DNA of 13,389 nucleotides from an uncultured Clostridia bacterium (GTDB lineage: Bacteria > Bacillota > Clostridia > Oscillospirales > Ruminococcaceae). Both the position numbers and the translations under genes were made by a program. This document shows positions 1 through 6,760 of the stretch, piece after piece; the first letter of the stretch is position 1, and each line of letters starts with the position of its first letter. Location of the stretch: the NCBI GenBank assembly GCA_947385505.1, contig CANDLP010000022.1:1-13389 (forward strand). The letters are read 5' to 3'. The notes below the pieces were generated by a model. That model did no database searches. It had not been told where the DNA came from and worked only from the letters and a program-made list of their open reading frames with translations.

Positions 1-47
1 GAGATGACGCTCCGTGACTGGAGTTCAGACGTGTGCTCTTCCGATCT
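1..47. other. Illumina sequencing adapter (artefact)
   Basis: These bases are synthetic. Positions 1-5 match the end of the P7 flow-cell oligo. Positions 6-13 (gacgctcc) fit an 8-base i7 index. Positions 14-47 match the 34-base TruSeq Read-2 adapter exactly and end in the diagnostic CTCTTCCGATCT. The genuine insert starts at base 48. Translation through the adapter yields the peptide RDWSSDVCSSDL, a well-known marker of adapter contamination in protein databases. Everything in this stretch should be masked. Confidence 0.97.
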
Positions 48-804
48 GGGAATTTCGGCGGTATTTTGCTTTATATATATTAAAAGGAGCTATCCTATCC
101 TGCAATTTGACAAGTCCGAATTTAAATTTGAAGGAAAACGCGTTCTAAGTATCGCCCGAATAGGCGTACCCATGGGGCTTCAGTTTTCCATTACGGCGGT
201 GGGCTCGGTAATTCTTCAGAGCGCGGTGAACAGCATAGACAAAATCGCCGTAGCCGCGGTTACCGCCGCCGGAAAGATGCAGAATATGATAGTTGCTCCT
301 CTTGAAACCCTTGGAATAACAATGGCCACCTATTCGGGTCAAAACTTAGGAATAGGAAATATCAGGCGAATCGGAAACGGAGTGAAGAGTTCCTTAACAA
401 TGGGACTTATATACTCTTTGGCCGCATTTGCGGCGGTATGGCTGTTCAGCGCGCCCCTTTGCCTGCTGTTTGTGGACGCGGAGGAAACGGCGGTAATTGA
501 GCAGGCAGTATACTTTATACGGATTAACGCTTGTTTTTATCCGATACTCGCCCTGTTGTTCGTTTTCAGAAACGTACTTCAGGGACTTGGCTACTCGCTT
601 CTTCCGATGATGGCGGGAGCCTGTGAGCTTGCGGCAAGAGTAGTGATAGCGGCAGCCTTTGTTCCCTCAATAGGCTTTGACGCCGCTTGTTTCGCTTCTC
701 CCTTGGCGTGGGTTGCGGCGGTGATATTGCTTACGGCGGTTTATATTGTCAAAATGAGCGGTCTTAAAAAACGAACGGACGAAAAGGGAATGCTGAAAAT
801 TTAG
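48..804 (+). CDS. MATE family efflux transporter, 5'-truncated by contig end
   Basis: This is the C-terminal 251 residues of a multidrug and toxic compound extrusion (MATE/NorM-like) transporter, an inner-membrane exporter driven by a Na+ or H+ gradient. Full-length family members have about 450 residues and 12 membrane helices, so roughly the second half is present. What is seen: several long hydrophobic segments, and the motif MATYSGQNLGIGNIRRIGNGV, which corresponds to the family's GQNxGAxxxxR loop. A later segment reads INACFYPILALLFVFRNVLQGLGYS, another typical MATE stretch. The apparent ATG at base 4 lies in adapter sequence and is not a start. The gene ends at TAA 802-804. No clear terminator follows. 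The family is confident; the substrate cannot be told. Confidence 0.9.
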
Positions 805-892
805 CGTGTTCATATCTTACGCGAACATACGAACGTTTCGGATACAATACCAAACAAGCAGCAGACAAACACCAAGCCTTCACATATTTCAC

Positions 893-921
893 TTGAAAAA
901 AACTATTTTTTGTGATATACT
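893..921 (+). promoter_or_regulatory. Sigma-A promoter for the 963 gene
   Basis: TTGAAA at 893-898, a 17-base spacer and TATACT at 916-921, with an extended -10 TG at 913-914. Transcription would start near 928, leaving a short leader to the ATG at 963. The leader carries a Shine-Dalgarno sequence (GGAAAGGA, 946-953). Seen directly; activity is inferred. Confidence 0.75.
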
Positions 922-962
922 TTAACTGTTATTTAAGTATCTAACGGAAAGGACTCTTTTAA

Positions 963-1751
963 ATGTCATATAACGATGATAAACGGGAGCTTCTTAAGCT
1001 TAAGCAGGGCATTATCACAGAAAGCGACACCATAAAGGAAGAAGGCGCCGCGGCGGATAAAAAACATTACGAGGTTAAAGGCTTTAAAAATAAGCTTGCG
1101 AACTTTTTTTACCTTTATAAATGGCAGCTTGTTATAGGGTTGTTTTTTGCGGCTGTGGCGGCGGTTTTGATATACTCCACAGTATCAAAGGAGAAGGCGG
1201 ATATAAGAATTCTGGTTTTCTCCGGTGATAAGATGATATCCGGCGACCTTTACTATAAAACGCACGATATTGAATTGGCTTTAGAGCAGTATACCGACGA
1301 TTTCGACGGAAACGGAAATATTCACGCGGACGTTTACTATATTGATATGAGCCCTCAGCAGGACGGCACTTATTACAATATCAACCAGACAAAGCTGTTT
1401 TCCGAAATAGGTCTTGCCACCGCTCAGATTTTTATCGGGGACATGGCGCAGCTGGAAACAGTTCTGGGAGATCAGGAAAAGAGCAGGGGGTTTGAGGATT
1501 TATCCGCCGCTTATCCAGACGATCCGCAGATTGTGGATAAGTATTATTACAGAATTAAGGGCAGCGCTTTTGCCGAAACGGCAAGATACGCGGAAAGCTG
1601 TCCCGACGATTTGTATATGGTTATAAGGAGCAATGAGTTCAGCGGCTACGCAAAACAGGACGAAAAAACCAAAGAGTGTCACAGAAGAGCTTTATCCACG
1701 TTTAACAATATTTTAAACGATAATAAGGTAAATACGCCCAACAAAAAATAA
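963..1751 (+). CDS. Membrane-anchored extracytoplasmic protein, unknown function
   Basis: I do not recognise a named family. The 262-residue protein has a charged cytoplasmic N-terminus (1-50), one membrane helix at about residues 54-73 (WQLVIGLFFAAVAAVLIYS), and about 190 residues outside the cell. The tail is rich in Tyr and Asp and includes DFDGNGNI (113-120), which resembles a calcium-binding loop but lacks the full EF-hand or dockerin spacing. The alternation of beta-like segments (ADIRILVFSGD, ADVYYIDMSP, AQIFIGD) with helices is reminiscent of solute-binding or alpha/beta folds; that is inference only. The start is chosen from the SD at 946-953 and the promoter just upstream. It appears to be a single-gene transcript, followed by an inverted-repeat element starting 3 bases after the stop. 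Confidence 0.85.
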   Translation: MSYNDDKRELLKLKQGIITESDTIKEEGAAADKKHYEVKGFKNKLANFFYLYKWQLVIGLFFAAVAAVLIYSTVSKEKADIRILVFSGDKMISGDLYYKTHDIELALEQYTDDFDGNGNIHADVYYIDMSPQQDGTYYNINQTKLFSEIGLATAQIFIGDMAQLETVLGDQEKSRGFEDLSAAYPDDPQIVDKYYYRIKGSAFAETARYAESCPDDLYMVIRSNEFSGYAKQDEKTKECHRRALSTFNNILNDNKVNTPNKK

Positions 1752-1753
1752 TA

Positions 1754-1847
1754 AAGGGGCTGTAAAAAAATAAAAAAGCGGCGAAACTTCGCGTCCTTGC
1801 GAAAGGAAACCGACATAAAAATAAAAGGGGCTTTTTTACAGCCCCTT
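1754..1847. repeat. 94-bp inverted-repeat (MITE-like) element
   Basis: Perfect 16-bp terminal inverted repeats (AAGGGGCTGTAAAAAA at 1754-1769 and its complement at 1832-1847) bound a 62-base interior. The interior holds a GC-rich core, GCGGCGAAACTTCGCG followed by TCCTTGCGAAA (from 1778). This matches, in reverse complement, the core at 9897-9934. The shared 12-mer CGCGTCCTTGCG lies at 1790-1801 here and at 9911-9922 on the other strand. No transposase is encoded. No clear target duplication is visible. Confidence 0.6.
1816..1847 (-). terminator. Rho-independent terminator of the minus-strand operon
   Basis: Read on the minus strand, AAGGGGC (1847-1841), a nine-base loop and GCCCCTT (1831-1825) are followed by TTATTTTTAT. 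This lies 20 bases beyond the stop of the 71-residue gene. The same arm can instead pair with 1754-1769 to make a longer 16-bp stem, followed on the minus strand by TATTATTTTTTG, so two alternative terminators are nested. Confidence 0.75.
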
Positions 1848-1867
1848 CGGAATAATATTTTAACCGG

Positions 1868-2083
1868 TTATTTTTTGTTAGCGTCGGTTTCCTTGCGGCA
1901 AATTTCCGCGTCTATATCCGCCTTGTTTATAACGCAGCCGTTTTCGGTAGTCTTATTGTCCACGGCGATATAGGTAAGGTATTGAGGTTCCTTTGTTTTA
2001 TTCGGATAAACGCGGCTGTCGTTGCCGCGGTTGACGCACACTTTTTTTATTTTGTTTTTTTCTTTTTCCGTTTTGTTCATCAT
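1868..2083 (-). CDS. Small hypothetical protein, translationally coupled
   Basis: A 71-residue, highly charged, Lys/Asn/Thr-rich protein (MMNKTEKEKNKIKK...) with no signal peptide or membrane helix. The middle (YPNKTKEPQYLTYIAVDN) looks ordered and the ends look disordered. I do not recognise a family. Its ATG overlaps the TGA of the upstream gene as ATGA (2083-2080), followed at once by a second ATG. No strong Shine-Dalgarno precedes it, so translation probably depends on the upstream gene. A good terminator lies just after its stop, which supports a genuine gene at the end of a two-gene operon. Confidence 0.65.
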   Translation of the reverse strand: MMNKTEKEKNKIKKVCVNRGNDSRVYPNKTKEPQYLTYIAVDNKTTENGCVINKADIDAEICRKETDANKK

Positions 2084-2514
2084 AAGAATTTTTTCAGTCC
2101 GTCGGCATAGCGTTCTTCCGCCGACAAAAGCTGTTTCGCCTCCGATATAGTTTTTTCCTCCGCTCCTGAAGCGTGGTTTACCGTTTCGGCAATGTCAACT
2201 ATTCCCATATTGGTGCCGTCGTACATTATCTTGGCTATCTTATTCTGAGAGCGGTTCATCGCCGTTTTCATATCTATGCCCATTTCGGCCATCATCTGCG
2301 CATACTTGGGCGGCTCGGCGGGAGTGCCGCCTAACTCGCGGATCTGACTTGCCACTTTGTCGCAGCTGTTGTTATAATGGGCGCGCTGTTTTCCGATATA
2401 GTCGCACAGCTCCTGACTTTCGCACTTGTCCTGTACGCTGTCGATACAGTCCGCCGCCATTTTGCTGTTTTTATAAATACAGTTTAATATTTCCAGATCG
2501 TCATTTTTTGACAT
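2080..2514 (-). CDS. Helical (ferritin-like/four-helix type) protein, unknown function
   Basis: A 144-residue soluble protein, almost entirely predicted helix, with heptad-like spacing in four segments (about residues 4-30, 33-62, 80-108, 112-142). It resembles a common clostridial family of short proteins with a LNxIYKNSKM start, a central PPKYAQMMAEMG segment and a TNMGIVDIAETVNHA segment. The overall shape suggests a ferritin-like or DUF2383-like four-helix bundle, but I see no complete di-iron ExxH pair, so no metal function is claimed. The start ATG (2514-2512) has a strong SD, AAGGAG, at 2528-2523. It is divergent from the 2574 gene, with 59 bases between the two starts. Confidence 0.8.
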   Translation of the reverse strand: MSKNDDLEILNCIYKNSKMAADCIDSVQDKCESQELCDYIGKQRAHYNNSCDKVASQIRELGGTPAEPPKYAQMMAEMGIDMKTAMNRSQNKIAKIMYDGTNMGIVDIAETVNHASGAEEKTISEAKQLLSAEERYADGLKKFL

Positions 2515-2573
2515 TATATCAGCTCCTTTTCCGTGAATTGTTCTTGATTATTATTGCCGAAAGGATAAAATTT

Positions 2574-3128
2574 ATGCAGAGAAAACCGTTTTGGAAGCTT
2601 TTGATTATCGGCGTGGGATACATGGTATTGGGCAATATTATGAGCACCGTTATGACTGTGGCTTTATCTGTGTTCGCCGATGTTACCTTTGTTACGGTGA
2701 TACTTTTTGTGCTGACGCTGTTCGTTTTTTATTCCCTTGTGTTCACCGCCGCATTTAAAGACGGTCAAAGGGAGCGCCTTATGGTCAAGAATCACCGTGT
2801 GGACGCGCCGATAAAGGGCAGATGGGCGCTTATCGGGGTTATAATGTTTGCCGTAATGTGCATACCGTCGATTATACTGTTTTTCGACGCGGTTTTAAAA
2901 CTTTTCGACGGATTTCTTATACCGTATCGTATGATTTGCGGGATGATCTATCCTTTGGCGCTTTCAATGGGTGTAAATTATTCCGAAATAAGCATGCTGC
3001 CGCCTTATTATGCCTTTATATTTATGGGCTGTTATATTTTTATCCCGCTGGCTGCGCACTTGGGCTTTAACGTGGGATTTAACGACAGCTTAAATCCTGA
3101 CAGAATTATTTACGAAAAGAAAAAATAA
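2574..3128 (+). CDS. Integral membrane protein, four predicted helices, unknown
   Basis: The protein has 184 residues, starting at ATG 2574 with an SD (AAGGA, 2561-2565) 8 bases upstream. Reading frame open further upstream (from 2349) overlaps the divergent gene on the other strand and is not used. Hydrophobic segments lie at about residues 7-28, 34-60, 84-106 and 145-166, with a basic cytoplasmic loop (KDGQRERLMVKNHRVDAPIKGR) between helices 2 and 3 and a basic C-terminus. No family recognised. Its placement beside cwlD and radA gives no firm functional hint. Confidence 0.8.
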   Translation: MQRKPFWKLLIIGVGYMVLGNIMSTVMTVALSVFADVTFVTVILFVLTLFVFYSLVFTAAFKDGQRERLMVKNHRVDAPIKGRWALIGVIMFAVMCIPSIILFFDAVLKLFDGFLIPYRMICGMIYPLALSMGVNYSEISMLPPYYAFIFMGCYIFIPLAAHLGFNVGFNDSLNPDRIIYEKKK

Positions 3129-3168
3129 TAGCGGTTTATACAAAAAAACGTTCTAAATTTATCGCTTG

Positions 3169-3222
3169 TTTCATAGTCTTTCAACAAGGACAACACTTGA
3201 TGAAAGGAAAGACACTATGAAA
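3169..3222 (+). promoter_or_regulatory. Hairpin that buries the cwlD start codon
   Basis: TTTCATAG (3169-3176) pairs with CTATGAAA (3215-3222), and TCTTTC (3177-3182) pairs with GAAAGA (3207-3212), with a two-base bulge at 3213-3214 and a 24-base loop. The cwlD ATG (3217-3219) lies inside the stem, and its SD (AAAGG, 3203-3207) sits at the loop edge. The structure would limit translation initiation unless opened. The pairing is seen; regulation is inferred. Confidence 0.4.
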
Positions 3223-3987
3223 ACAAAGATTCCTCATACACTTATTTTTCTGGCTTGTTTTATTGTAATAGCCGCGGCGGTTTCCTTCAGAAACGCGTCG
3301 GTTCCGGTTATTTCCGATTCCGTTGCCGAAGGCAAGAGAACCATAGTGATCGACAGCGGCCACGGAGGAGCGGACGGAGGCTGTGTCGGCGTAAACGGCT
3401 GTGTTGAAAAGGATATAAATCTGGCGATTGCGACCGATTTGCAGAAGCTTTTGGAATTAAGCGGCTTTAACGTGGTTATGACAAGGACGGAGGACGTGTC
3501 GATTCACGACAGCGGCATAGAAGGCCTTCGCGACCAGAAAGTAAGCGATATGGAGAACCGTCTTGAAATAATACAGGCGCATCCTGACGCGCTTTTTATT
3601 TCGATTCATCAGAATCAGTACACCGAACCGCAGTATTTCGGCGCACAGATGTTTTATACCACAAACAATCCTTCCAATTTTAAATTGGCGCAGACTATGC
3701 AGCAGTGCTTCCGTGAGCTTCAGCCCAACAATGACAGGGAAATAAAGCTGATTGACAACGGTCTTTATCTGTTCAAGAATACGGAACAGCCCGCGCTGCT
3801 TATAGAATGCGGATTTTTGTCAAACTCGGAGGACGCCGCCAATCTGTCCGACAGCGAATATCAGAAAAAGGTGGCATTTACTATTTACAAAGGGATAACG
3901 GGCTTTTACAAAACCTCGGATTCCTCGGACGTTCAAAATACGGGAGAAGAAAATGGCGAAGCAGCGGACATACTATATATGCAGTGA
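3217..3987 (+). CDS. cwlD: N-acetylmuramoyl-L-alanine amidase CwlD (Amidase_3)
   Basis: A zinc amidase that removes the peptide side chain from muramic acid. In sporulators CwlD acts in the forespore/mother-cell intermembrane space, with PdaA, to make the muramic-delta-lactam of spore cortex needed for germination. The 256-residue length is close to B. subtilis CwlD (237). An N-terminal signal/anchor helix (residues 6-23) precedes the catalytic domain (about 42-232). Zinc ligands and catalytic residues expected for the family are visible: H49 in SGHGGADGG, E64 in EKDINLA, H131 in SIHQNQ and E197 in LIECGFLSN. The start is ATG 3217 with SD AAAGGAAA at 3203-3210; an upstream in-frame TTG at 3166 lacks an SD and would break the signal sequence. 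The last 35 bases overlap radA, so the two genes are probably co-transcribed. Confidence 0.88.
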   Translation: MKTKIPHTLIFLACFIVIAAAVSFRNASVPVISDSVAEGKRTIVIDSGHGGADGGCVGVNGCVEKDINLAIATDLQKLLELSGFNVVMTRTEDVSIHDSGIEGLRDQKVSDMENRLEIIQAHPDALFISIHQNQYTEPQYFGAQMFYTTNNPSNFKLAQTMQQCFRELQPNNDREIKLIDNGLYLFKNTEQPALLIECGFLSNSEDAANLSDSEYQKKVAFTIYKGITGFYKTSDSSDVQNTGEENGEAADILYMQ

Positions 3988-5338
3988 ATGCGGGCAGGAA
4001 TTCCCGAAATGGCTGGGAAAATGCAGCTCCTGCGGAGCTTGGAACACCTTGGAAGAAGCGGTGGAGGAAAAAGGAACGGGGCTTTCCTCCAACCGCACGG
4101 CAAAATGCTCCAAATTATCCGAAATAAGCTATGACGAAGACGTAAGATACGATACGGGGTCGGAGGAGCTTAACCGAGTGTTGGGGGGCGGTCTGGTAAA
4201 AGGCTCGCTGGTGTTGTTAAGCGGCGATCCCGGCATAGGTAAATCCACATTATTGCTGCAAATCTGCGATTATCTCGGACGGGAGCACAGCGTACTGTAT
4301 GTGTCGGGAGAAGAGAGCCGAAGACAGATAAAGCTCAGAGCCGAACGGCTTCATGTGGAAACCGAAAACTTAAGTCTAATAGCCGACACCGACTGCTCCG
4401 CCATAATAACCGCCATAAAACAGCACAAACCCGATATTGTGATTGTGGATTCGATACAAACCGTTCAGCTTGACACCATTTCCTCAACGGCGGGAAGTCT
4501 AGTACAGGTAAGAGAGTGCACAAACGCGTTTATGCGGCTTGCCAAAAACGAGGAAATCCCCATTTTTATAGTGGGACACGTTAATAAGGACGGCGGAATA
4601 GCGGGTCCTAAGGTTCTGGAACATATTGTTGACACTGTTTTGTACTTTGAAGGAGACAAACAGCTTTCCTACCGGATTTTGCGCGCGGAAAAGAATCGTT
4701 TCGGCTCCACCAACGAAATCGGCGTTTTTCAGATGTCGGACAAAGGTCTTGAAGAGGTTCAGAACCCTTCCGCAGTGCTGCTTTCGGGGAGACCGGTAAA
4801 CGTCAGCGGGATAAGCATACTCTGCACAATGGAAGGTACAAGACCTATCATGGCGGAGGTGCAGGCGTTAGTGTGCAAAACGGGCTTCGCCACGCCCCGA
4901 AGGGTGGCGAACGGATTTGACTATAACAGGCTTTGCCTTATTCTGGCGGTGCTTGAAAAAAGGACAGGCTATCTGTTCGGAATGTTTGACGTTTATATAA
5001 ACATTATCGGCGGACTCAGGATAGACGAGCCCGCTGCCGATCTGGCTGTCGCTGCGGCGCTCTATTCGGGTCTTTGCGACAGGCCGCTGCCCGAAGACTT
5101 GTTTGTGTTGGGTGAAATAGGATTAGGCGGAGAGATCCGAAGCGCTTCCCATGTGGAGGAAAGGATAAGAGAAGGTGAACGTCTCGGGTTCAAGGGGTGT
5201 ATTGTCCCAAAATCAGCGCTTCAGGGATTGGACAGGGAAAAGAAGTACAGGATAAATATTATGGGGGTTTCAAATTTGCAGCAGGTTTTTAAGGGGATTG
5301 ATTTATATGAGAAGAAAAGAAATACGGGAACCGTATAA
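3953..5338 (+). CDS. radA: DNA repair/recombination ATPase RadA (Sms)
   Basis: RadA is a hexameric DnaB-like helicase/ATPase that promotes branch migration and processing of recombination intermediates. The 461-residue length is typical. Domains in order: N-terminal C4 zinc finger (C10, C13, C24, C27); RecA-like ATPase with Walker A GDPGIGKST (91-99) and a Walker B-like strand DIVIVDS (161-167); the RadA signature KNRFG (247-251); and a C-terminal Lon-protease-like domain (about 280-455). The last contains DEPAADLAVAAAL and GEIGLGGEIR but, as usual in RadA, probably has no protease activity. The start ATG 3953 has a purine-rich SD (GGGAGAAG) inside the end of cwlD, so the overlap is real and suggests translational coupling. 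An imperfect hairpin terminator follows. Confidence 0.97.
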   Translation: MAKQRTYYICSECGQEFPKWLGKCSSCGAWNTLEEAVEEKGTGLSSNRTAKCSKLSEISYDEDVRYDTGSEELNRVLGGGLVKGSLVLLSGDPGIGKSTLLLQICDYLGREHSVLYVSGEESRRQIKLRAERLHVETENLSLIADTDCSAIITAIKQHKPDIVIVDSIQTVQLDTISSTAGSLVQVRECTNAFMRLAKNEEIPIFIVGHVNKDGGIAGPKVLEHIVDTVLYFEGDKQLSYRILRAEKNRFGSTNEIGVFQMSDKGLEEVQNPSAVLLSGRPVNVSGISILCTMEGTRPIMAEVQALVCKTGFATPRRVANGFDYNRLCLILAVLEKRTGYLFGMFDVYINIIGGLRIDEPAADLAVAAALYSGLCDRPLPEDLFVLGEIGLGGEIRSASHVEERIREGERLGFKGCIVPKSALQGLDREKKYRINIMGVSNLQQVFKGIDLYEKKRNTGTV

Positions 5339-5383
5339 AACCCCGCAAACGTGAAAAACGACAATCAAGCTGTCCGTATAAAA

Positions 5384-5435
5384 AACAAATACGACGGAAG
5401 TCCTTTTTAAATAAAGGAGTTCTTTCGTATTTGTT
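5384..5435 (+). terminator. Long imperfect hairpin downstream of radA
   Basis: AACAAATACGA (5384-5394) pairs with TCGTATTTGTT (5425-5435). The inner GGAA-TCCTTT side pairs with AAAGGA-TTC, with one internal mismatch, giving a stem of about 20 bp. The following sequence CTTATTTC is only moderately T-rich, while the opposite strand has TTTTTATAC after the stem. This is probably the end of the cwlD-radA transcript. Confidence 0.55.
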
Positions 5436-5443
5436 CTTATTTC

Positions 5444-5458
5444 AGTAAAAAATTTACT
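5444..5458 (+). promoter_or_regulatory. Palindrome just upstream of the GH26 gene
   Basis: AGTAAA-AAA-TTTACT, a 6-bp dyad ending 2 bases before the SD of the GH26 gene. It could be an operator half-site pair or chance in AT-rich DNA. No convincing -35/-10 pair was found around it. Confidence 0.25.
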
Positions 5459-5475
5459 AAAAAGGAGATGAAAAA

Positions 5476-6432
5476 ATGATATCGGTAAATTCAAACGCTC
5501 AGGCTGAGGTTAACAGAGTTCTGGATTATCTTTCGGAAAATCGGGGAAAGAAAATAATTCTCGGTCAGCATACGCAAACTATGGAACAGAAAGAACTTGT
5601 TTACATAGAAAATGTTACGGGAGAGCTTCCCGCGTTATGCGGCTTTGAGCTTCTCGGTTACTCGCCGAATATAAGATATGAAAACAGCGATAAGGAATGC
5701 CTTAAAGAGGTGAGAGAAGCTCAGAATACTCTTGAAAAAGCGTGGGAATGGGCTGAAAAGGGAGGTCTTATAACATTTACGTGGCATTGGTTTTCACCCC
5801 TCGGCGGACATGATAAATCGTTTTACACACAAAACACCGATTTTAACGCCGCACGTGCCGTAACCGAAGGAGCTCCCGAATATTACGCTCTTTTATCCGA
5901 CATGGATTATATGGCGGGATTATTGAAACCGTTCAGCGACGCGCATATCCCGATTTTATGGAGACCTTTTCATGAATGCGACGGCACTTGGTTCTGGTGG
6001 GGAGGATACGGAAGAGATACCGTAAGAAAGCTTTATCGTTTGATGTATGACCGCTACACAAAACATTTCGGACTAAATAATCTTATCTGGGTTTTTAATT
6101 CGGCCTTAAAGGAATGTTACCCGGGCGATGATATTGTTGATATCATAACGAGGGATATGTATCCTCCCGCTCATAAACATACGGCTTGCGAGGAAGAGCT
6201 TTCGGGAATAATGAATATTTCCTCCGCCGATAAATTATACGCTATAGGCGAGATAGGAACTCTGCCGGATGTGAAAGCGATCTGCGAAAACAATATTCCG
6301 TGGAGCTGGTATATGACTTGGTCGAATGAATTTGCCTGCACCGAAAATTATACAACCAAAGAAGAATTAAAACGTATTTATTCTTATGAAAATTCGGTAA
6401 CGCTCCGCCGCCTGCCGAATTTATACGGATAA
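5476..6432 (+). CDS. Glycoside hydrolase family 26 (beta-mannanase-like), cytoplasmic
   Basis: A clan GH-A retaining glycosidase. GH26 enzymes mainly hydrolyse beta-1,4-mannan or manno-oligosaccharides; some act on mixed-linkage glucans or xylan. At 318 residues the protein is a single catalytic barrel with no signal peptide or carbohydrate-binding module. The family motif WRPFHECDGTWFWWGG (162-177) supplies the acid/base E167 with the preceding H166. The second catalytic Glu is E259 in YAIGEIG, and WSWYMTWSNEF (276-286) is the usual aromatic segment on the last strand. Lack of secretion suggests it trims imported oligosaccharides, perhaps mannobiose units. SD AAAGGAG (5461-5467) is well placed before ATG 5476. 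It shares the region with the GH42 gene 1.4 kb downstream, but repeats separate them. Exact substrate is unknown. Confidence 0.85.
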   Translation: MISVNSNAQAEVNRVLDYLSENRGKKIILGQHTQTMEQKELVYIENVTGELPALCGFELLGYSPNIRYENSDKECLKEVREAQNTLEKAWEWAEKGGLITFTWHWFSPLGGHDKSFYTQNTDFNAARAVTEGAPEYYALLSDMDYMAGLLKPFSDAHIPILWRPFHECDGTWFWWGGYGRDTVRKLYRLMYDRYTKHFGLNNLIWVFNSALKECYPGDDIVDIITRDMYPPAHKHTACEEELSGIMNISSADKLYAIGEIGTLPDVKAICENNIPWSWYMTWSNEFACTENYTTKEELKRIYSYENSVTLRRLPNLYG

Positions 6433-6531
6433 ATTACGGATTATTGCTCCCATTCGGTTATTGTTGATATTTTGGTCATAGTTACAAGGAAATTATAAAC
6501 ACTGTTGCAGTACTGTTTTTTAATCTTTGAC

Positions 6532-6560
6532 TTGATATTCCCTCCGCGAAATGATATAAT
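6532..6560 (+). promoter_or_regulatory. Near-consensus promoter facing the repeat cluster
   Basis: TTGATA (6532-6537), a 17-base spacer and TATAAT (6555-6560), with an extended -10 TG at 6552-6553. Transcription would start near 6567 and run into the inverted-repeat elements. The next plus-strand gene begins at 7111. It may be an original lipoprotein promoter displaced by insertions, or it may make a structured RNA. Confidence 0.55.
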
Positions 6561-6587
6561 AACCTCAGACAGCGGAAAAAGTAATAC

Positions 6588-6760
6588 TATAGCAATCCAA
6601 AAAAAATAAATAGCGGCGAAGCCGCACCTGTCTTTTTCGCTTCCTTTTTGGACACCAAAAAGGAAGTGGGGTCCGGGGCAAAGCCCCGAATACAAAAACG
6701 TAATAATGCAGTAATAGGCTTTTTATAATCAAATGATTATTTTTTAATTGGATTGCTATA
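6588..6760. repeat. MITE-like element 1, TA-flanked
   Basis: Perfect 13-bp terminal inverted repeats, TATAGCAATCCAA (6588-6600) and TTGGATTGCTATA (6748-6760). The outermost TA pairs could be the target duplication of an IS630/Tc1-type event. The interior holds four hairpins: GCGGC-GAA-GCCGC (6613-6625), a 12-bp stem with a 3-base loop (6640-6666), CGGGGC-AAA-GCCCCG (6674-6688) and ATAATC-AAAT-GATTAT followed by T6 (6725-6746). There is no open reading frame of note and no transposase, so it would be mobilised in trans if at all. Confidence 0.65.

Noticed and set aside
4..48. Apparent ATG start and first 15 codons of the MATE frame
   Set aside because: They are encoded by sequencing adapter, not by the genome.
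6441..6695. Minus-strand 84-codon frame ending in ...NFLVTMTKISTITEWEQ
   Set aside because: It begins inside element 1 and has no ATG or SD at the region before the element (only GGAGGG followed by ATATC). Could be a gene remnant, but nothing supports it.
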